The position numbers and the translations under genes were made by a program. From an uncultured Ruminococcus sp. (GTDB lineage Bacteria; Bacillota; Clostridia; Oscillospirales; Ruminococcaceae), in the NCBI GenBank assembly GCA_947624255.1, contig CANQJO010000020.1:1-32171 (forward strand): DNA of 32,171 nt, written 5' to 3'. Positions 7,662-15,970 of this stretch are shown here, one piece after another. Positions within the stretch are counted from its first letter, which is position 1, and every line of letters begins with the position of its first letter. Under the pieces are notes generated by a model, which had not been told where the DNA came from, made no database searches, and saw only the letters and a list, made by a program, of their open reading frames with translations.

Positions 7662-9059
7662 ATGCTTACAGGAACACCTTTTATCCCCGAAACAATAACC
7701 GTTCATCTCGGAGATCCTGATTCAGATGCCCCGAATGTTACCGTTGATTATCCGTCATATCTGAAAAATGTGGCTTCGAGCGAGATCTTCCCCACATGGC
7801 CGGAAAGCGCTCTCAGAGCAAATATTTATGCAATAAATTCATTTGCCCTCAACAGGATATATACGGAATGGTACCGTTCGAGAGGCTATGATTTTGATAT
7901 AACCTCTACAACACAGTACGATCAGAAATTCATCAACGGACGTGAATATTTTCAGAATATAAGCTATCTCGTCGATGAGCTTTTCACCGATTATATAAGG
8001 CGGCAGGGAAAGATCGAGCCGCTGTTCACTGCATTCTGCAACGGAACGACTGTCACCTGTGAGGGACTTTCACAATGGGGAAGCGTCACTCAGGCAAATA
8101 ACGGACTGACCCCCTATGAGATACTTAAATATTATTATGGAGATGATATTGAGATCGTGAGAAATGCTCCGGTAAAGACTGCCCTGCCATCATATCCCGG
8201 TATCGAACTGAAAAAGGGCTCAGGCGGCAATGATGTACGTTCTCTGCAGGTTTATCTTAACAGGATCTCAAACAACTATCCTGCTATTCCGAAGATACCT
8301 GCCGCCGACGGCATTTTTGATGAGGCAACAGAAGAGGCAGTAAGGGAATTTCAGAATATCTTTGACCTTGAACAGACAGGCGTTGTTGATGAGGCAACAT
8401 GGTATCGGATAATCTATATCTATGCAAGTGTGAAACACATCGCAGAGCTTGACTCCGAGGGTGTACGCTATGAGGAAGTCGAAAAACGCTACAATGAGGA
8501 TCTGAAAATAGGTATGCAGAGCAGTGAGGTCGCAGCGCTGCAATATTATCTTGCTGTAATAGGTGCATACTATGCGGCTGTAGAGCCTGTTGAGATCACG
8601 GGATATTTCGGTGAACAGACTGAGAGATCTGTAAAGTCATTCCAGCGTGTGTTCGGTCTTCCGCAAACGGGAGAGCTTGACCGTGCTACAAGAAATGATA
8701 TTTACAGGGCATATCAGGGCATCGCTGAAACAGTGACACCAAATAATACAAAAGTAGCATTATATCCGGGAACAGTCCTGCGTGAGGGTATCTCAGGCGA
8801 TTCCGTGAAGATCATGCAGGAGTATCTTACTCTTATCAATCAGACATATTCAAATATCCCGGCTGTCAGCAATACAGGCTACTTCGGACCTGTGACAAGG
8901 CAATCAGTAACGGCTTTCCAGCGGCAGTTCGGCTTAAATCCCACGGGAGTCGTGGGAGCTGTCACATGGGATAAGATCGCCGGCGTATATTCGGATCTGA
9001 AATACGGTTTCGATAAAAGACCTTATCAGGATCCGGGATATACCATCACTTCAGAATAA
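7662..9059 (+). CDS. SpoIID-like protein with three peptidoglycan-binding (PG_binding_1) repeats
   Basis: Residues about 1-170 resemble the SpoIID/LytB lytic transglycosylase fold. NVASSEIFPTWPESALRA matches the region holding the catalytic Glu of SpoIID (A-S-E-M-P), and CEGLSQWGSVTQANNG followed by PYEILKYYYGDD matches its C-terminal segment. Three PG_binding_1 repeats follow at about 180-265, 280-360 and 370-455. Each has the pattern of a run-up (LQ.YL), a GxF/GYF turn, the AVREFQ/SVKSFQ/SVTAFQ helix, and TG.V/TGEL before a Trp- or Arg-containing end. There is no signal peptide, unlike true SpoIID, which has a membrane anchor. Proteins of this architecture are widespread in Clostridia, but their role is not established as far as I know. 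SpoIID-family hydrolysis of glycan strands is an inference. Confidence 0.8.
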   Translation: MLTGTPFIPETITVHLGDPDSDAPNVTVDYPSYLKNVASSEIFPTWPESALRANIYAINSFALNRIYTEWYRSRGYDFDITSTTQYDQKFINGREYFQNISYLVDELFTDYIRRQGKIEPLFTAFCNGTTVTCEGLSQWGSVTQANNGLTPYEILKYYYGDDIEIVRNAPVKTALPSYPGIELKKGSGGNDVRSLQVYLNRISNNYPAIPKIPAADGIFDEATEEAVREFQNIFDLEQTGVVDEATWYRIIYIYASVKHIAELDSEGVRYEEVEKRYNEDLKIGMQSSEVAALQYYLAVIGAYYAAVEPVEITGYFGEQTERSVKSFQRVFGLPQTGELDRATRNDIYRAYQGIAETVTPNNTKVALYPGTVLREGISGDSVKIMQEYLTLINQTYSNIPAVSNTGYFGPVTRQSVTAFQRQFGLNPTGVVGAVTWDKIAGVYSDLKYGFDKRPYQDPGYTITSE

Positions 9060-9080
9060 ATTGAAAGGGGTAGAGCTTAA

Positions 9081-9599
9081 ATGGCTTATACTAATCAGCA
9101 AAGACGGCAGCATATTGCGGAGCTTCAGAAATATCTTTATGCGATATCACTTTTCAACAATAAGATACCGTCTGTCGCTCCGAGCGGTGTTTATGACAAC
9201 AGCACATCTATCGCTGTGAGGGCATTTCAGCGTGAATACGGACTCCCTGAAACGGGGAATACAAACTCTGCCACATGGAACAAGATCGTCAGCGTTTACA
9301 GATCATTTCTCCACTCCCGGCCGGCGGCATACAATGTATTTCCGTCATCATCATATGTTGCTAAGAACGGCGATTCGGGACAGGTGATATATATTTTGCA
9401 GGCTATGCTCAACGATATCGGTGAGAAGTTCGATAACGCTCCGAGACTTGATATCTGCGGAAACTATAACGAAAACACCATAAATGCCGTAAAGCTTTTT
9501 CAGAGGCGTGTTGCACTTCCTCAGAACGGCAATGTTGACTGCGGCACATGGAATATGATAGTCCACTGCTGCGAGCACTTAAACAAGACAATGCTCTGA
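9081..9599 (+). CDS. Protein with two peptidoglycan-binding repeats
   Basis: Its 172 residues consist almost wholly of two PG_binding_1 units. The first (about 8-75) has LQKYLYAIS, GVYDNST, AVRAFQREYGLPETG and ATWNKIVSVY. The second (about 90-165) has LQAMLND, GNYNENT, AVKLFQRRVALPQNG and GTWNMIVHCC. They closely resemble the three repeats of the preceding protein, so the gene may have arisen by duplication and splitting. There is no signal peptide and no catalytic domain. A GGGG-type site precedes the ATG. It ends the operon at the hairpin 9607-9636. Confidence 0.82.
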   Translation: MAYTNQQRRQHIAELQKYLYAISLFNNKIPSVAPSGVYDNSTSIAVRAFQREYGLPETGNTNSATWNKIVSVYRSFLHSRPAAYNVFPSSSYVAKNGDSGQVIYILQAMLNDIGEKFDNAPRLDICGNYNENTINAVKLFQRRVALPQNGNVDCGTWNMIVHCCEHLNKTML

Positions 9600-9606
9600 T
9601 TTGATG

Positions 9607-9636
9607 ATATCGTCATACAGCACTGTATGGCGATAT
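9607..9636. terminator. Bidirectional stem-loop between convergent genes
   Basis: ATATCGTCATACA (9607-9619) pairs with TGTATGGCGATAT (9624-9636) over 13 bp with one G-U pair and a 4-nt loop. It lies between the convergent stops at 9599 and 9636. The T-tracts are poor on both strands, so termination strength is uncertain. Confidence 0.55.
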
Positions 9637-11246
9637 TATTCAAGCAGTCCCTTTATTCCCTCTTTCTTGAATTTTTCCTTATAGTAAACGAGCTCCTCCT
9701 CTATTATATCATCTATAACGCTCATGCCGAGCAGTTCTACGGGAGCTTTATCATCAGTGAGTATATGATCTCCGCCGTTATACTTAACAAGTCCGGAATT
9801 GACTGTACTCATGAGATCGTAAAGCTGTGGATCGTCTATATCTGCTTTATTTCTGACGAGATTATCTGTCATATCAGGATCGTCCGAAGCAAACAGTTCC
9901 CGGTTGGTCGAGCCGCTGACATCGACCGTACAGACATTGCTGAATACCTGACAGATCGTATCAGCAAGATAACTGTTTATACCATCGGCACGGTCAGAGC
10001 GCATATTCATATTAACTACCATGACTCCGTTCTCTTTGAGATGCTCTTTGACAAGCCTGAAAAATTCCGCTGAGGACATCTGGAACGGTATTGTTATATC
10101 CTGATAAGCGTCTACCATTATAACATCGTATTTTTTATCAGATGCATTGAGAAATGCTCTGCCGTCATATGTGGTAACATTTACATCATCGGGAAGTCCG
10201 AAATATTTACGTGCGAGAGCCGTTATTTTTTCGTCGATCTCCACGCCCTCAACGTTTATATTATCCAGATATTGAAGACACTGCTTTGCATATGTTCCCG
10301 TACCCATTCCGAGAACGAGCAGCTCCTTTGTATCGCCCTCACAATCAGACATAAGAGGTGCTGCCATTGCATAATCATAATACATTCCCGAGAGAGAGCC
10401 GTCCTTTACTGCGACAGACTGAACTCCGAAAAGTACGTTTGTGGAGAGGTATGTTCTCTGCGCATCTTCTCTCACCTGCAAATAATTGTATGTGGATTCT
10501 CCCTCAAAAACGAGCGTTTTATCCCAGAAAGCAAATCCCGTAAGATTTGAGAGTATACAGCACAGAGCAAAAAGCGAAGCTGCCGCAGCACAGCGTATTT
10601 TTCCACGTCTGCTTATGATAAAGTATACAAGTCCGAGAACAAGAAGAATTCCCGAAAATATCAGGAAGGTCACGGCTGTTCCTACCGCCGGAATTGAAAT
10701 AAATGTTGGAATAAATGTACCGATAATGCTGCCGATAGTGTTAAAAGCTCCGAGAGTGCCTACAGTTTTTCCGCTGTCATCGAGACTGCTGACAGTATAT
10801 TTCACAAGCGAAGGAGTTACTGTTCCCAATAAAAAAAGCGGAAAAACAAACACAACCATGCAGGTTATGAATGCCGCCAGGATAAGGAAATTCGTGTTGA
10901 TCGTCACAACAAGCAGTGCCGAGATGCCCAGAATGACAAATTTTCCAAGAAAAGGTATGGCTGCGATCCACACAGCGGAGATTAGTATTCTTCCGTAGAG
11001 CTTGTCCGGATCGGGGTTTTTGTCTGCACTTTTTCCGCCGTAAATATTTCCCAGAGCCATTGCAATCATGATAGTACCTATGATGATCGTCCAGACTATC
11101 TGCGATGAGCTGAAATACGGCGCAAGCAAACGGCTCGCACCAAGCTCTACTGCCATAACAGAAACTCCGGAGAAAAATTCTGTCATATAAAGATACCATT
11201 TATTTTTAAGTATTCCGGTATCTTTACTTTTTTCTTTATTATCCAT
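9636..11246 (-). CDS. Membrane-fused spermidine-synthase-like methyltransferase-fold protein
   Basis: The 536-residue protein joins an N-terminal half of about seven membrane segments (residues about 12-215) to a C-terminal Rossmann domain of the spermidine synthase type. The N-terminal motif ELGASRLLAPYF is typical of the 'fused MFS/spermidine synthase' group. The soluble domain has the nucleotide-binding loop LVLGMGTGTYA, an acidic end of strand 2 (VEGVEIDE), and FQMSSAEFF after VDAYQD. Whether members make a polyamine is unproven, since the substrate residues differ from SpeE. I chose ATG 11246, which has AAAGGTG 6 nt upstream. The upstream alternative (11264) overlaps the preceding gene. 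It is 4 nt after the radical SAM gene and so in one operon with it. Confidence 0.8.
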   Translation of the reverse strand: MDNKEKSKDTGILKNKWYLYMTEFFSGVSVMAVELGASRLLAPYFSSSQIVWTIIIGTIMIAMALGNIYGGKSADKNPDPDKLYGRILISAVWIAAIPFLGKFVILGISALLVVTINTNFLILAAFITCMVVFVFPLFLLGTVTPSLVKYTVSSLDDSGKTVGTLGAFNTIGSIIGTFIPTFISIPAVGTAVTFLIFSGILLVLGLVYFIISRRGKIRCAAAASLFALCCILSNLTGFAFWDKTLVFEGESTYNYLQVREDAQRTYLSTNVLFGVQSVAVKDGSLSGMYYDYAMAAPLMSDCEGDTKELLVLGMGTGTYAKQCLQYLDNINVEGVEIDEKITALARKYFGLPDDVNVTTYDGRAFLNASDKKYDVIMVDAYQDITIPFQMSSAEFFRLVKEHLKENGVMVVNMNMRSDRADGINSYLADTICQVFSNVCTVDVSGSTNRELFASDDPDMTDNLVRNKADIDDPQLYDLMSTVNSGLVKYNGGDHILTDDKAPVELLGMSVIDDIIEEELVYYKEKFKKEGIKGLLE

Positions 11247-11250
11247 ACTT

Positions 11251-12162
11251 TCACCTTTCCTCAAGTCCCGTCAGATCAAAATCCGGTACATATTCCGGTG
11301 ATGCTGATGACTTTCCCTGTGTGTAGCCGTCAAGCCCGAGATCGGCGGCGTGCTGTACAACGCTGTTATACTCCATTTTTGTTACACGTCTTCTGAGCTC
11401 CGGAAATTCCTCACCAATATGATCAAACGGCGTATACTGATCCATTATGCTGACAAGAAAATTTTCATGCGGCAGATTTTCCGCTAACCAATCCATTATT
11501 TTTATTGAATCATGCCGCTGTCCGGGAAGTACAAGATGACGTATCACCGTGCCCTTTATCAGACCGCCCATGCTGTTATATACGAGCTTTCCCGTCTGTC
11601 CGATCATCTCAGTCACGGCAGCAGAAGCATATTCAAAATAATCGGGAGCCTTTGAATACCTTGCCGAAACTTCGGAAGAATAATATTTTATGTCGGGGAT
11701 ATACACATCTATATATCCCTCCAACATTCTGAGAGTATCTATAGTTTCGTATCCACCCGTATTGTATATTATGGGAATGTCAAGCTGCGGCTTTATGCGG
11801 TCAAGGATATTTATTATCAGCGGAACAAAATGCGTCGGAGTGACAAATTCAATGTTATCAGCGCCCTTATCTCTCAGCGAAAGAATAATGCTTTCGAGAT
11901 GTTTCTCCGATATGCTTTTGCCGAAAAACTCATTGCTTATTTTATTATTCTGACAATAGCAGCAGTGGAGACTGCATCCCGAAAAAAAGATCGTCCCCGC
12001 ACCGTTTCTGAATGAAATGCACGGCTCTTCCCATTGGTGAAGAGAGGCACGTGCTATAACAGGTTCAGCCCCCGTTCCGCAGACTCCCCTGCTGTTTAAG
12101 CGGTCAGCTTTGCAGTCTCTTGGGCAAAGTTTGCAGCATGAAAAGTATTTTTCTGTATTCAT
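11251..12162 (-). CDS. Radical SAM protein of the PflX / pyruvate formate-lyase-activating-like type
   Basis: The 303-residue protein has the radical SAM cluster motif C63-SLH-C67-CY-C70, which binds a 4Fe-4S cluster and S-adenosylmethionine. An N-terminal Cys-rich segment (CCKLCPRDCKADR, then GVCG) matches the PflX/COG1313 family and may hold another metal site. Downstream elements include VTPTHF, YNTGGYE and PDIKYY, all characteristic of that family. It is annotated as an activating enzyme by homology, but the glycyl-radical partner is not nearby and the true target is unknown. AAGGAG lies 6 nt before the ATG. It is followed at 4 nt by the spermidine-synthase-like gene. Confidence 0.88.
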   Translation of the reverse strand: MNTEKYFSCCKLCPRDCKADRLNSRGVCGTGAEPVIARASLHQWEEPCISFRNGAGTIFFSGCSLHCCYCQNNKISNEFFGKSISEKHLESIILSLRDKGADNIEFVTPTHFVPLIINILDRIKPQLDIPIIYNTGGYETIDTLRMLEGYIDVYIPDIKYYSSEVSARYSKAPDYFEYASAAVTEMIGQTGKLVYNSMGGLIKGTVIRHLVLPGQRHDSIKIMDWLAENLPHENFLVSIMDQYTPFDHIGEEFPELRRRVTKMEYNSVVQHAADLGLDGYTQGKSSASPEYVPDFDLTGLEER

Positions 12163-12181
12163 TTTTTCTCCTTGACAAATA

Positions 12182-12210
12182 TTGACAAACTCCTGCGGAT
12201 AATGTATAAT
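12182..12210 (+). promoter_or_regulatory. Consensus promoter of the pyridoxal kinase gene
   Basis: TTGACA (12182-12187) and TATAAT (12205-12210) are perfect hexamers 17 bp apart. A second TTGACA lies at 12172-12177. The -10 box sits between the arms of an inverted repeat (12193-12199 and 12219-12225). Confidence 0.88.
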
Positions 12211-12225
12211 GTATTTTGTCCGCAG
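12193..12225. promoter_or_regulatory. Candidate operator dyad around the -10 box
   Basis: CTGCGGA (12193-12199) and TCCGCAG (12219-12225) are perfect inverted copies. With one mismatch the arms extend to 10 bp. They flank the TATAAT and overlap the likely transcription start, where a repressor would block polymerase. The region also serves the divergent radical SAM gene. Confidence 0.4.
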
Positions 12226-12257
12226 TAATGCAGCGTTAGGTTTAAGGAGGAATTTTA

Positions 12258-13091
12258 ATGAGAAAGGTAGTAACTATCCAGGATATCTCCTGCTTCGGAA
12301 AATGTTCGCTCACTACGGCTCTCCCTGTTATATCTGCCATGGGAATAGAGACCGCTGTGATACCGACTGCTGTTCTGTCCACCCACACGGGAGGCTTCAA
12401 AAACTATACATTCCGTGATCTGACTGACGATATTCCTGCTATAGCAGCTCACTGGAAAAGCCTTGACCTTAGTTTCAATGCGATATATACGGGATATCTC
12501 GGCTCAAAAGAGCAGGTAAGGTTAGTTTCTGACTTTTTTGACAGTTTTGGCACGGAGGATAACTTCATCGTTGTTGATCCGGTCATGGGTGATGCGGGAA
12601 AATTCTATGCAGGATTTAATAATGACTTCGTCCGGGAAATGATGAAACTGTGTGCTAAAGCTGATTATATTATCCCGAATATGACAGAGGCTTCTCTCTT
12701 GCTGGGGATACCATTCACCGATGATTATGACGAAAACTACGCAAAAGATGTCCTGCGGCAGCTTGCCGGTACAGGCTGCCCGACTCCTGTGCTTACCGGA
12801 GTACATTATGACCATGATATGCAGGGAGCTATGGCTTATGACTCAAAAGGCGATAAATTCTACAGTTCATTCCGCAATAATATCGACCATTATATACACG
12901 GTACGGGAGATATTTTTTCAAGTGCATTCACCGGAGCTGTCGCCCTCGGAAAAGATCTGCAAAGTTCACTCGACATATCCGTCAACTTTACTGTTGACTG
13001 CATAGAAGCTACTCTCCCCTGCCTTGAAGAAATGTGGTATGGTACGTGCTTTGAGCTTTGCCTCGGAAAGCTGATAGAATACGTAAAATAA
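12258..13091 (+). CDS. pdxY: Pyridoxal/pyridoxamine kinase
   Basis: It phosphorylates the 5'-hydroxyl of pyridoxal or pyridoxamine with ATP in the vitamin B6 salvage pathway. The 277-residue length fits the ribokinase-like PdxK/PdxY family. The start MRKVVTIQDISCFGKCSLT is characteristic, with the substrate-lid region TGGF next. VVDPVMGD is the Mg/ATP region, and HGTGDIFSSAF carries the GTGD anion hole with catalytic Asp. TGV (after PVLT) is also present. GGAGG lies 7 nt upstream of the ATG. It is transcribed alone from a consensus promoter and ends at the terminator 13160-13190. Assignment to PdxY rather than PdxK is by overall likeness. Confidence 0.9.
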   Translation: MRKVVTIQDISCFGKCSLTTALPVISAMGIETAVIPTAVLSTHTGGFKNYTFRDLTDDIPAIAAHWKSLDLSFNAIYTGYLGSKEQVRLVSDFFDSFGTEDNFIVVDPVMGDAGKFYAGFNNDFVREMMKLCAKADYIIPNMTEASLLLGIPFTDDYDENYAKDVLRQLAGTGCPTPVLTGVHYDHDMQGAMAYDSKGDKFYSSFRNNIDHYIHGTGDIFSSAFTGAVALGKDLQSSLDISVNFTVDCIEATLPCLEEMWYGTCFELCLGKLIEYVK

Positions 13092-13159
13092 AGTCTCACA
13101 GATATTTGTGAACCGTAATGTTATTTATATTGATATTTTGCTTTGTAGGATCGTATATA

Positions 13160-13190
13160 AGCTGCTGCACTGAATGCGGCAGCTTTTTTT
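13160..13190 (+). terminator. Terminator of the pyridoxal kinase gene
   Basis: AGCTGCTGC (13160-13168) pairs with GCGGCAGCT (13176-13184), nine pairs with one G-U. Seven T follow. The T-run abuts the stop codon of the convergent gene at 13189. Confidence 0.88.
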
Positions 13191-14106
13191 ATGATATACG
13201 TTTTCCTTTTCCCTTACGGCGCTTTTCTATAGGAGCTTCTTTACCGCCCATATCCTCGAAAATAGGCTCAGCACCGGTTTCGTCATCAAAGCCGGTGAGT
13301 TCGGGATTGACCTTACCTATGCTTTCGTAATAGGGATTTATTACATATTTCTGTATTATCGGATAGCTGTTGAAGCAAATTATAAAACATACAAACGCTG
13401 CCGGGAAAAAAGGTATTATCGTCAGGAACAGCGGCAGCATATACAGCATCATCAGTACCATACCGGCAGTTATAGCTGCCGTTATGAGGAATGTGATGAT
13501 ATTTTTCTTAAGTGCGATAAATGCAAGTACAGCGGAATTTTTCAAAAGATTTTTCAGAGAAAGATTCGTTGCCGTCATCATCAGGAAGATGTAGAAATTC
13601 ATCAACACTGCAAGAATAACAATGCTGTAAACAAATGCCAGCGGTACATACAACAAAAAAGAATGATATGCTGAAGCAAGCCTCGGATAAACTATCACAG
13701 ACGCATACGCAGACAATATTATCAGGCAGTCAACTACCCCGACTATAGCTGCATTTTTGAAATTTGTACGGAAGCCGTTGAAAAAATCCCTTACGATATA
13801 GCTATGTTTTTCAATGAGAAAATATCGTATCACCTTAGTCATTCCCGCTGTCGCAGGACCGATCAGCACTGCAAATAAAAGTATCAGCAGCAGTGAGATA
13901 TACGGTGTGATGCCGGTTACAGGGAGCCGGAATATGACCATTACCGAAAGAAATAACGGTATAAAAAATAAGAAATAAAGAAAATTCAACTCAAAGAGCT
14001 TCCATATTTTTCTCAGGAGAATATCAAAAAAAAGTGCTATACCTTTCTTTTTTGGTGCATTTTTAGAAATTCCGGGACCGGAGCTCTCATAATCAAATAA
14101 AGCCAA
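13189..14106 (-). CDS. YesL-like (DUF624) multi-pass membrane protein
   Basis: The protein has about 305 residues and five to six membrane segments, in the order of the YesL/DUF624 family. These have a first segment about 40 residues from the start, a repeated pattern of long hydrophobic stretches, and a conserved soluble loop (FFNGFRTNFKNAAIVG). The function of the family is unknown. Some members sit near sugar-uptake genes, which is not the case here. The basic C-terminal tail (KRRKGKGK) should be cytoplasmic. Start choice is difficult: GGAGG lies 10 nt before TTG 14106, but only 1 nt before ATG 14115, which is too close to serve it. I list the TTG; ATG 14115 adds three residues. It lies 31 nt (TTG) after the SpoIIM-like gene. 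Confidence 0.72.
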   Translation of the reverse strand: MALFDYESSGPGISKNAPKKKGIALFFDILLRKIWKLFELNFLYFLFFIPLFLSVMVIFRLPVTGITPYISLLLILLFAVLIGPATAGMTKVIRYFLIEKHSYIVRDFFNGFRTNFKNAAIVGVVDCLIILSAYASVIVYPRLASAYHSFLLYVPLAFVYSIVILAVLMNFYIFLMMTATNLSLKNLLKNSAVLAFIALKKNIITFLITAAITAGMVLMMLYMLPLFLTIIPFFPAAFVCFIICFNSYPIIQKYVINPYYESIGKVNPELTGFDDETGAEPIFEDMGGKEAPIEKRRKGKGKRIS

Positions 14107-14137
14107 TTTAAACATTCCTCCATTTTTGATGCAAATT

Positions 14138-14743
14138 TTATGCCGGATCCTGTAAAAATCCTGCTGAAATATAGTTAAGAGCAGTATCCGCTGCCGCAAC
14201 TATAAGCGACAACAGGAGCAAAACTGAAAATTTTATGCAGTAAAGCTTGAAATTCATGCGTTTTTCATCATGGGAATTTTCAGAAATGATACCTGAAAAT
14301 ATTGCTCCCGATGAGCGAATAAGCTCTCTGACAGCAAGAACCGACAGAATGATAACAGCTACTGCCTTGGGAGTTATAAGCACAAGGACAGGAGCTGCAG
14401 CATCATTTCCATAAAGACTATACATCATTGCTGCCGATCCGCCTATACCAAATCCACGGTAGATGAGCATTGCCGCACCCACAGGCTGTCCGAATGCAAA
14501 AAGTCCGATGAAAAAGGCGGCAACAATAAAAACAGCAGACGAGATCATATCATTTCTGAAAATATCAAACGGCTTGTCCCCGCTGTAAACAGGTGAAAAA
14601 TACTGATGCAGCCACGGAGAGCTTACTCCGTGAAGGCACGCAAAAACAGCACCTGTTATAATTCCGGCAACGGCAAAGCCGCTCAGTATAAAAATACAAA
14701 GCTTTCTGCTCTGACTTCCTGTGAGATTTACTGTATGCCTCAT
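14138..14743 (-). CDS. SpoIIM-like membrane protein
   Basis: The 201-residue protein resembles the SpoIIM family. It has a first membrane segment at about 14-36, then an extracellular stretch, then AAFFIGLFAFGQPVGAAMLIYRGFGIG. This G-rich second/third segment is the most conserved part of SpoIIM. More segments follow, and a last one sits near residues 170-190. In Bacillus, SpoIIM acts with SpoIID and SpoIIP in septal peptidoglycan removal during engulfment. Here it is paired with a YesL-like gene, not with other sporulation genes, so it may be a general membrane protein of the same fold. AAAGGAT lies 7-8 nt upstream of the ATG. Confidence 0.75.
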   Translation of the reverse strand: MRHTVNLTGSQSRKLCIFILSGFAVAGIITGAVFACLHGVSSPWLHQYFSPVYSGDKPFDIFRNDMISSAVFIVAAFFIGLFAFGQPVGAAMLIYRGFGIGGSAAMMYSLYGNDAAAPVLVLITPKAVAVIILSVLAVRELIRSSGAIFSGIISENSHDEKRMNFKLYCIKFSVLLLLSLIVAAADTALNYISAGFLQDPA

Positions 14744-14792
14744 TCATATCATCCTTTCATTTCCGGAGCTTGTCCGTAAAACACCTCCGTGT

Positions 14793-14833
14793 CAGTACAT
14801 GACAATGCCGCATAAAGGCATTGTCATGTACTG
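14793..14833. repeat. Perfect 17-bp inverted repeat between proC and the SpoIIM-like gene
   Basis: CAGTACATGACAATGCC (14793-14809) is followed by a 7-nt loop and an exactly complementary arm (14817-14833). There is no T-tract on either strand, so it is not a classic terminator. It could be a processing or stabilising hairpin, or a small repeat. Confidence 0.7.
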
Positions 14834-14870
14834 TCAATAGAATGATATGCCGGAAGATCGCTTTATAGAA

Positions 14871-15677
14871 CTATTTTGACAGCTCGTATGCCCTGCGTGT
14901 ACAACTCTCACAGCATTTTTTTACCGTATCCGTGAGGTTGCCCCTGTAGAGATCGTCAAGACCTGCAATAGTTGTACCTCCGGGCGATGATACCATTTTT
15001 ATGAGCTCATCTATAGTATAACCGGAATCAGTTATCATTTTCGCCGAGCCGATAAGACTCTGACTGAAAAGCTCTGCGGCAACAGATCTGTCTATTCCCA
15101 CAGAGTCCGCATAGTCGATGAATCCCTTTGCAAAAAGATAAATGAATGCCGGACTGCTGCCGTTTATTGCAATGATCTCTTTCATCTTATCTTTGGAGAT
15201 GACCTCCGCTTTGCCGCACATTCTGAAAATATTCAGAATGATGCCGAATTCTTCATCTGTGACCTTATCATTCCTTGAAAGTGCAGATGCTCCCTCACCA
15301 AGAAGCAGCGGTGTGTTCGGCATTACAAGTATCACCTTTGCCTCGGGAAGTGTCTTGGAGGCAATGAATTCATCGGAAATTCCGGCAGCTATCGAAATAA
15401 AGACCGTATCCGCAGATGCTCCGGCTGCCGCATTTTCAAGGACTTCTCCGATTATCTGAGGCTTTACGGCAAGGAATACATATTTGCAGCTTTTTACAAG
15501 CTCCTCCTCGCTGCCGCATGATACTACTCCGAAAGATGAAAGAGCCTCGACCTTTGCAGTATCGGGATCATAGGCTGATATTGAAACATTGCCGGAAAGC
15601 TCACCGGAGGCGATACCTTTGATGATAGCAGCGCCCATGTTTCCGGTGCCGATGAATCCTATTTTTATGTTGTCCAT
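14871..15677 (-). CDS. proC: Pyrroline-5-carboxylate reductase
   Basis: It reduces 1-pyrroline-5-carboxylate to proline with NAD(P)H, the last step of proline synthesis. The 268 residues are typical. The N-terminal Rossmann loop is GFIGTGNMGAAIIKG. VFLAVKPQ and VMPNTPLLLGEGASAL follow, and the substrate-binding signature region is SSPGGTTIAGLDDL near residues 230-243. AAGGAG lies about 10 nt upstream of the ATG. A promoter at 15764-15792 fits. No other proline genes are in the window. The SpoIIM-like gene follows after a long hairpin. Confidence 0.96.
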   Translation of the reverse strand: MDNIKIGFIGTGNMGAAIIKGIASGELSGNVSISAYDPDTAKVEALSSFGVVSCGSEEELVKSCKYVFLAVKPQIIGEVLENAAAGASADTVFISIAAGISDEFIASKTLPEAKVILVMPNTPLLLGEGASALSRNDKVTDEEFGIILNIFRMCGKAEVISKDKMKEIIAINGSSPAFIYLFAKGFIDYADSVGIDRSVAAELFSQSLIGSAKMITDSGYTIDELIKMVSSPGGTTIAGLDDLYRGNLTDTVKKCCESCTRRAYELSK

Positions 15678-15763
15678 ATTATCATATCTCCTTAAAAGCC
15701 GTGTATACCGCCCTCTGATGCAAACAGCAGATATCTGACGGCAAAAATTTTATCGCTTTCTAT

Positions 15764-15792
15764 ATTATACTACATATTTCACAAAAATGCAA
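15764..15792 (-). promoter_or_regulatory. Promoter of proC
   Basis: On the minus strand TATAAT (15764-15769) is preceded, 17 bp upstream, by TTGCAT (15787-15792). The -35 is only a partial match. The sequence TGTAGTATAAT also occurs at the divergent asnB promoter. Confidence 0.65.
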
Positions 15793-15875
15793 GTGAAAAT
15801 TTGTTGAATATATAAAATCAATTCTTTTGACAATTTTCCTGTATTTGTTTGAAAAAAATATTTTATTTTCCGGTG

Positions 15876-15904
15876 TTGCAAAATCCTGTAAAATGTAGTA
15901 TAAT
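15876..15904 (+). promoter_or_regulatory. Promoter of asnB
   Basis: TTGCAA (15876-15881) and TATAAT (15899-15904) are 17 bp apart, about 67 nt before the asnB ATG. A second TTGACA at 15827-15832 has no -10 at proper distance. The leader is too short for a T-box. Confidence 0.7.
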
Positions 15905-15970
15905 AATTTATTGGAATATTACGAACCCGTCTTATGATCCGTTATGACCGGTTCCGAGGAGGCAGATGTT

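Noticed and set aside
9607..9636. Possible attachment site
   Set aside because: A simple stem-loop between convergent genes explains it; no repeat of it elsewhere in the window.
12172..12203. Second promoter with TTGACA 12172 and GATAAT
   Set aside because: Spacing would be 20 bp; the 12182/12205 pair is much better.
15905..15970. T-box or other riboswitch ahead of asnB, lysS or proC
   Set aside because: The leaders are short (about 55-75 nt) and have no specifier or antiterminator pattern.
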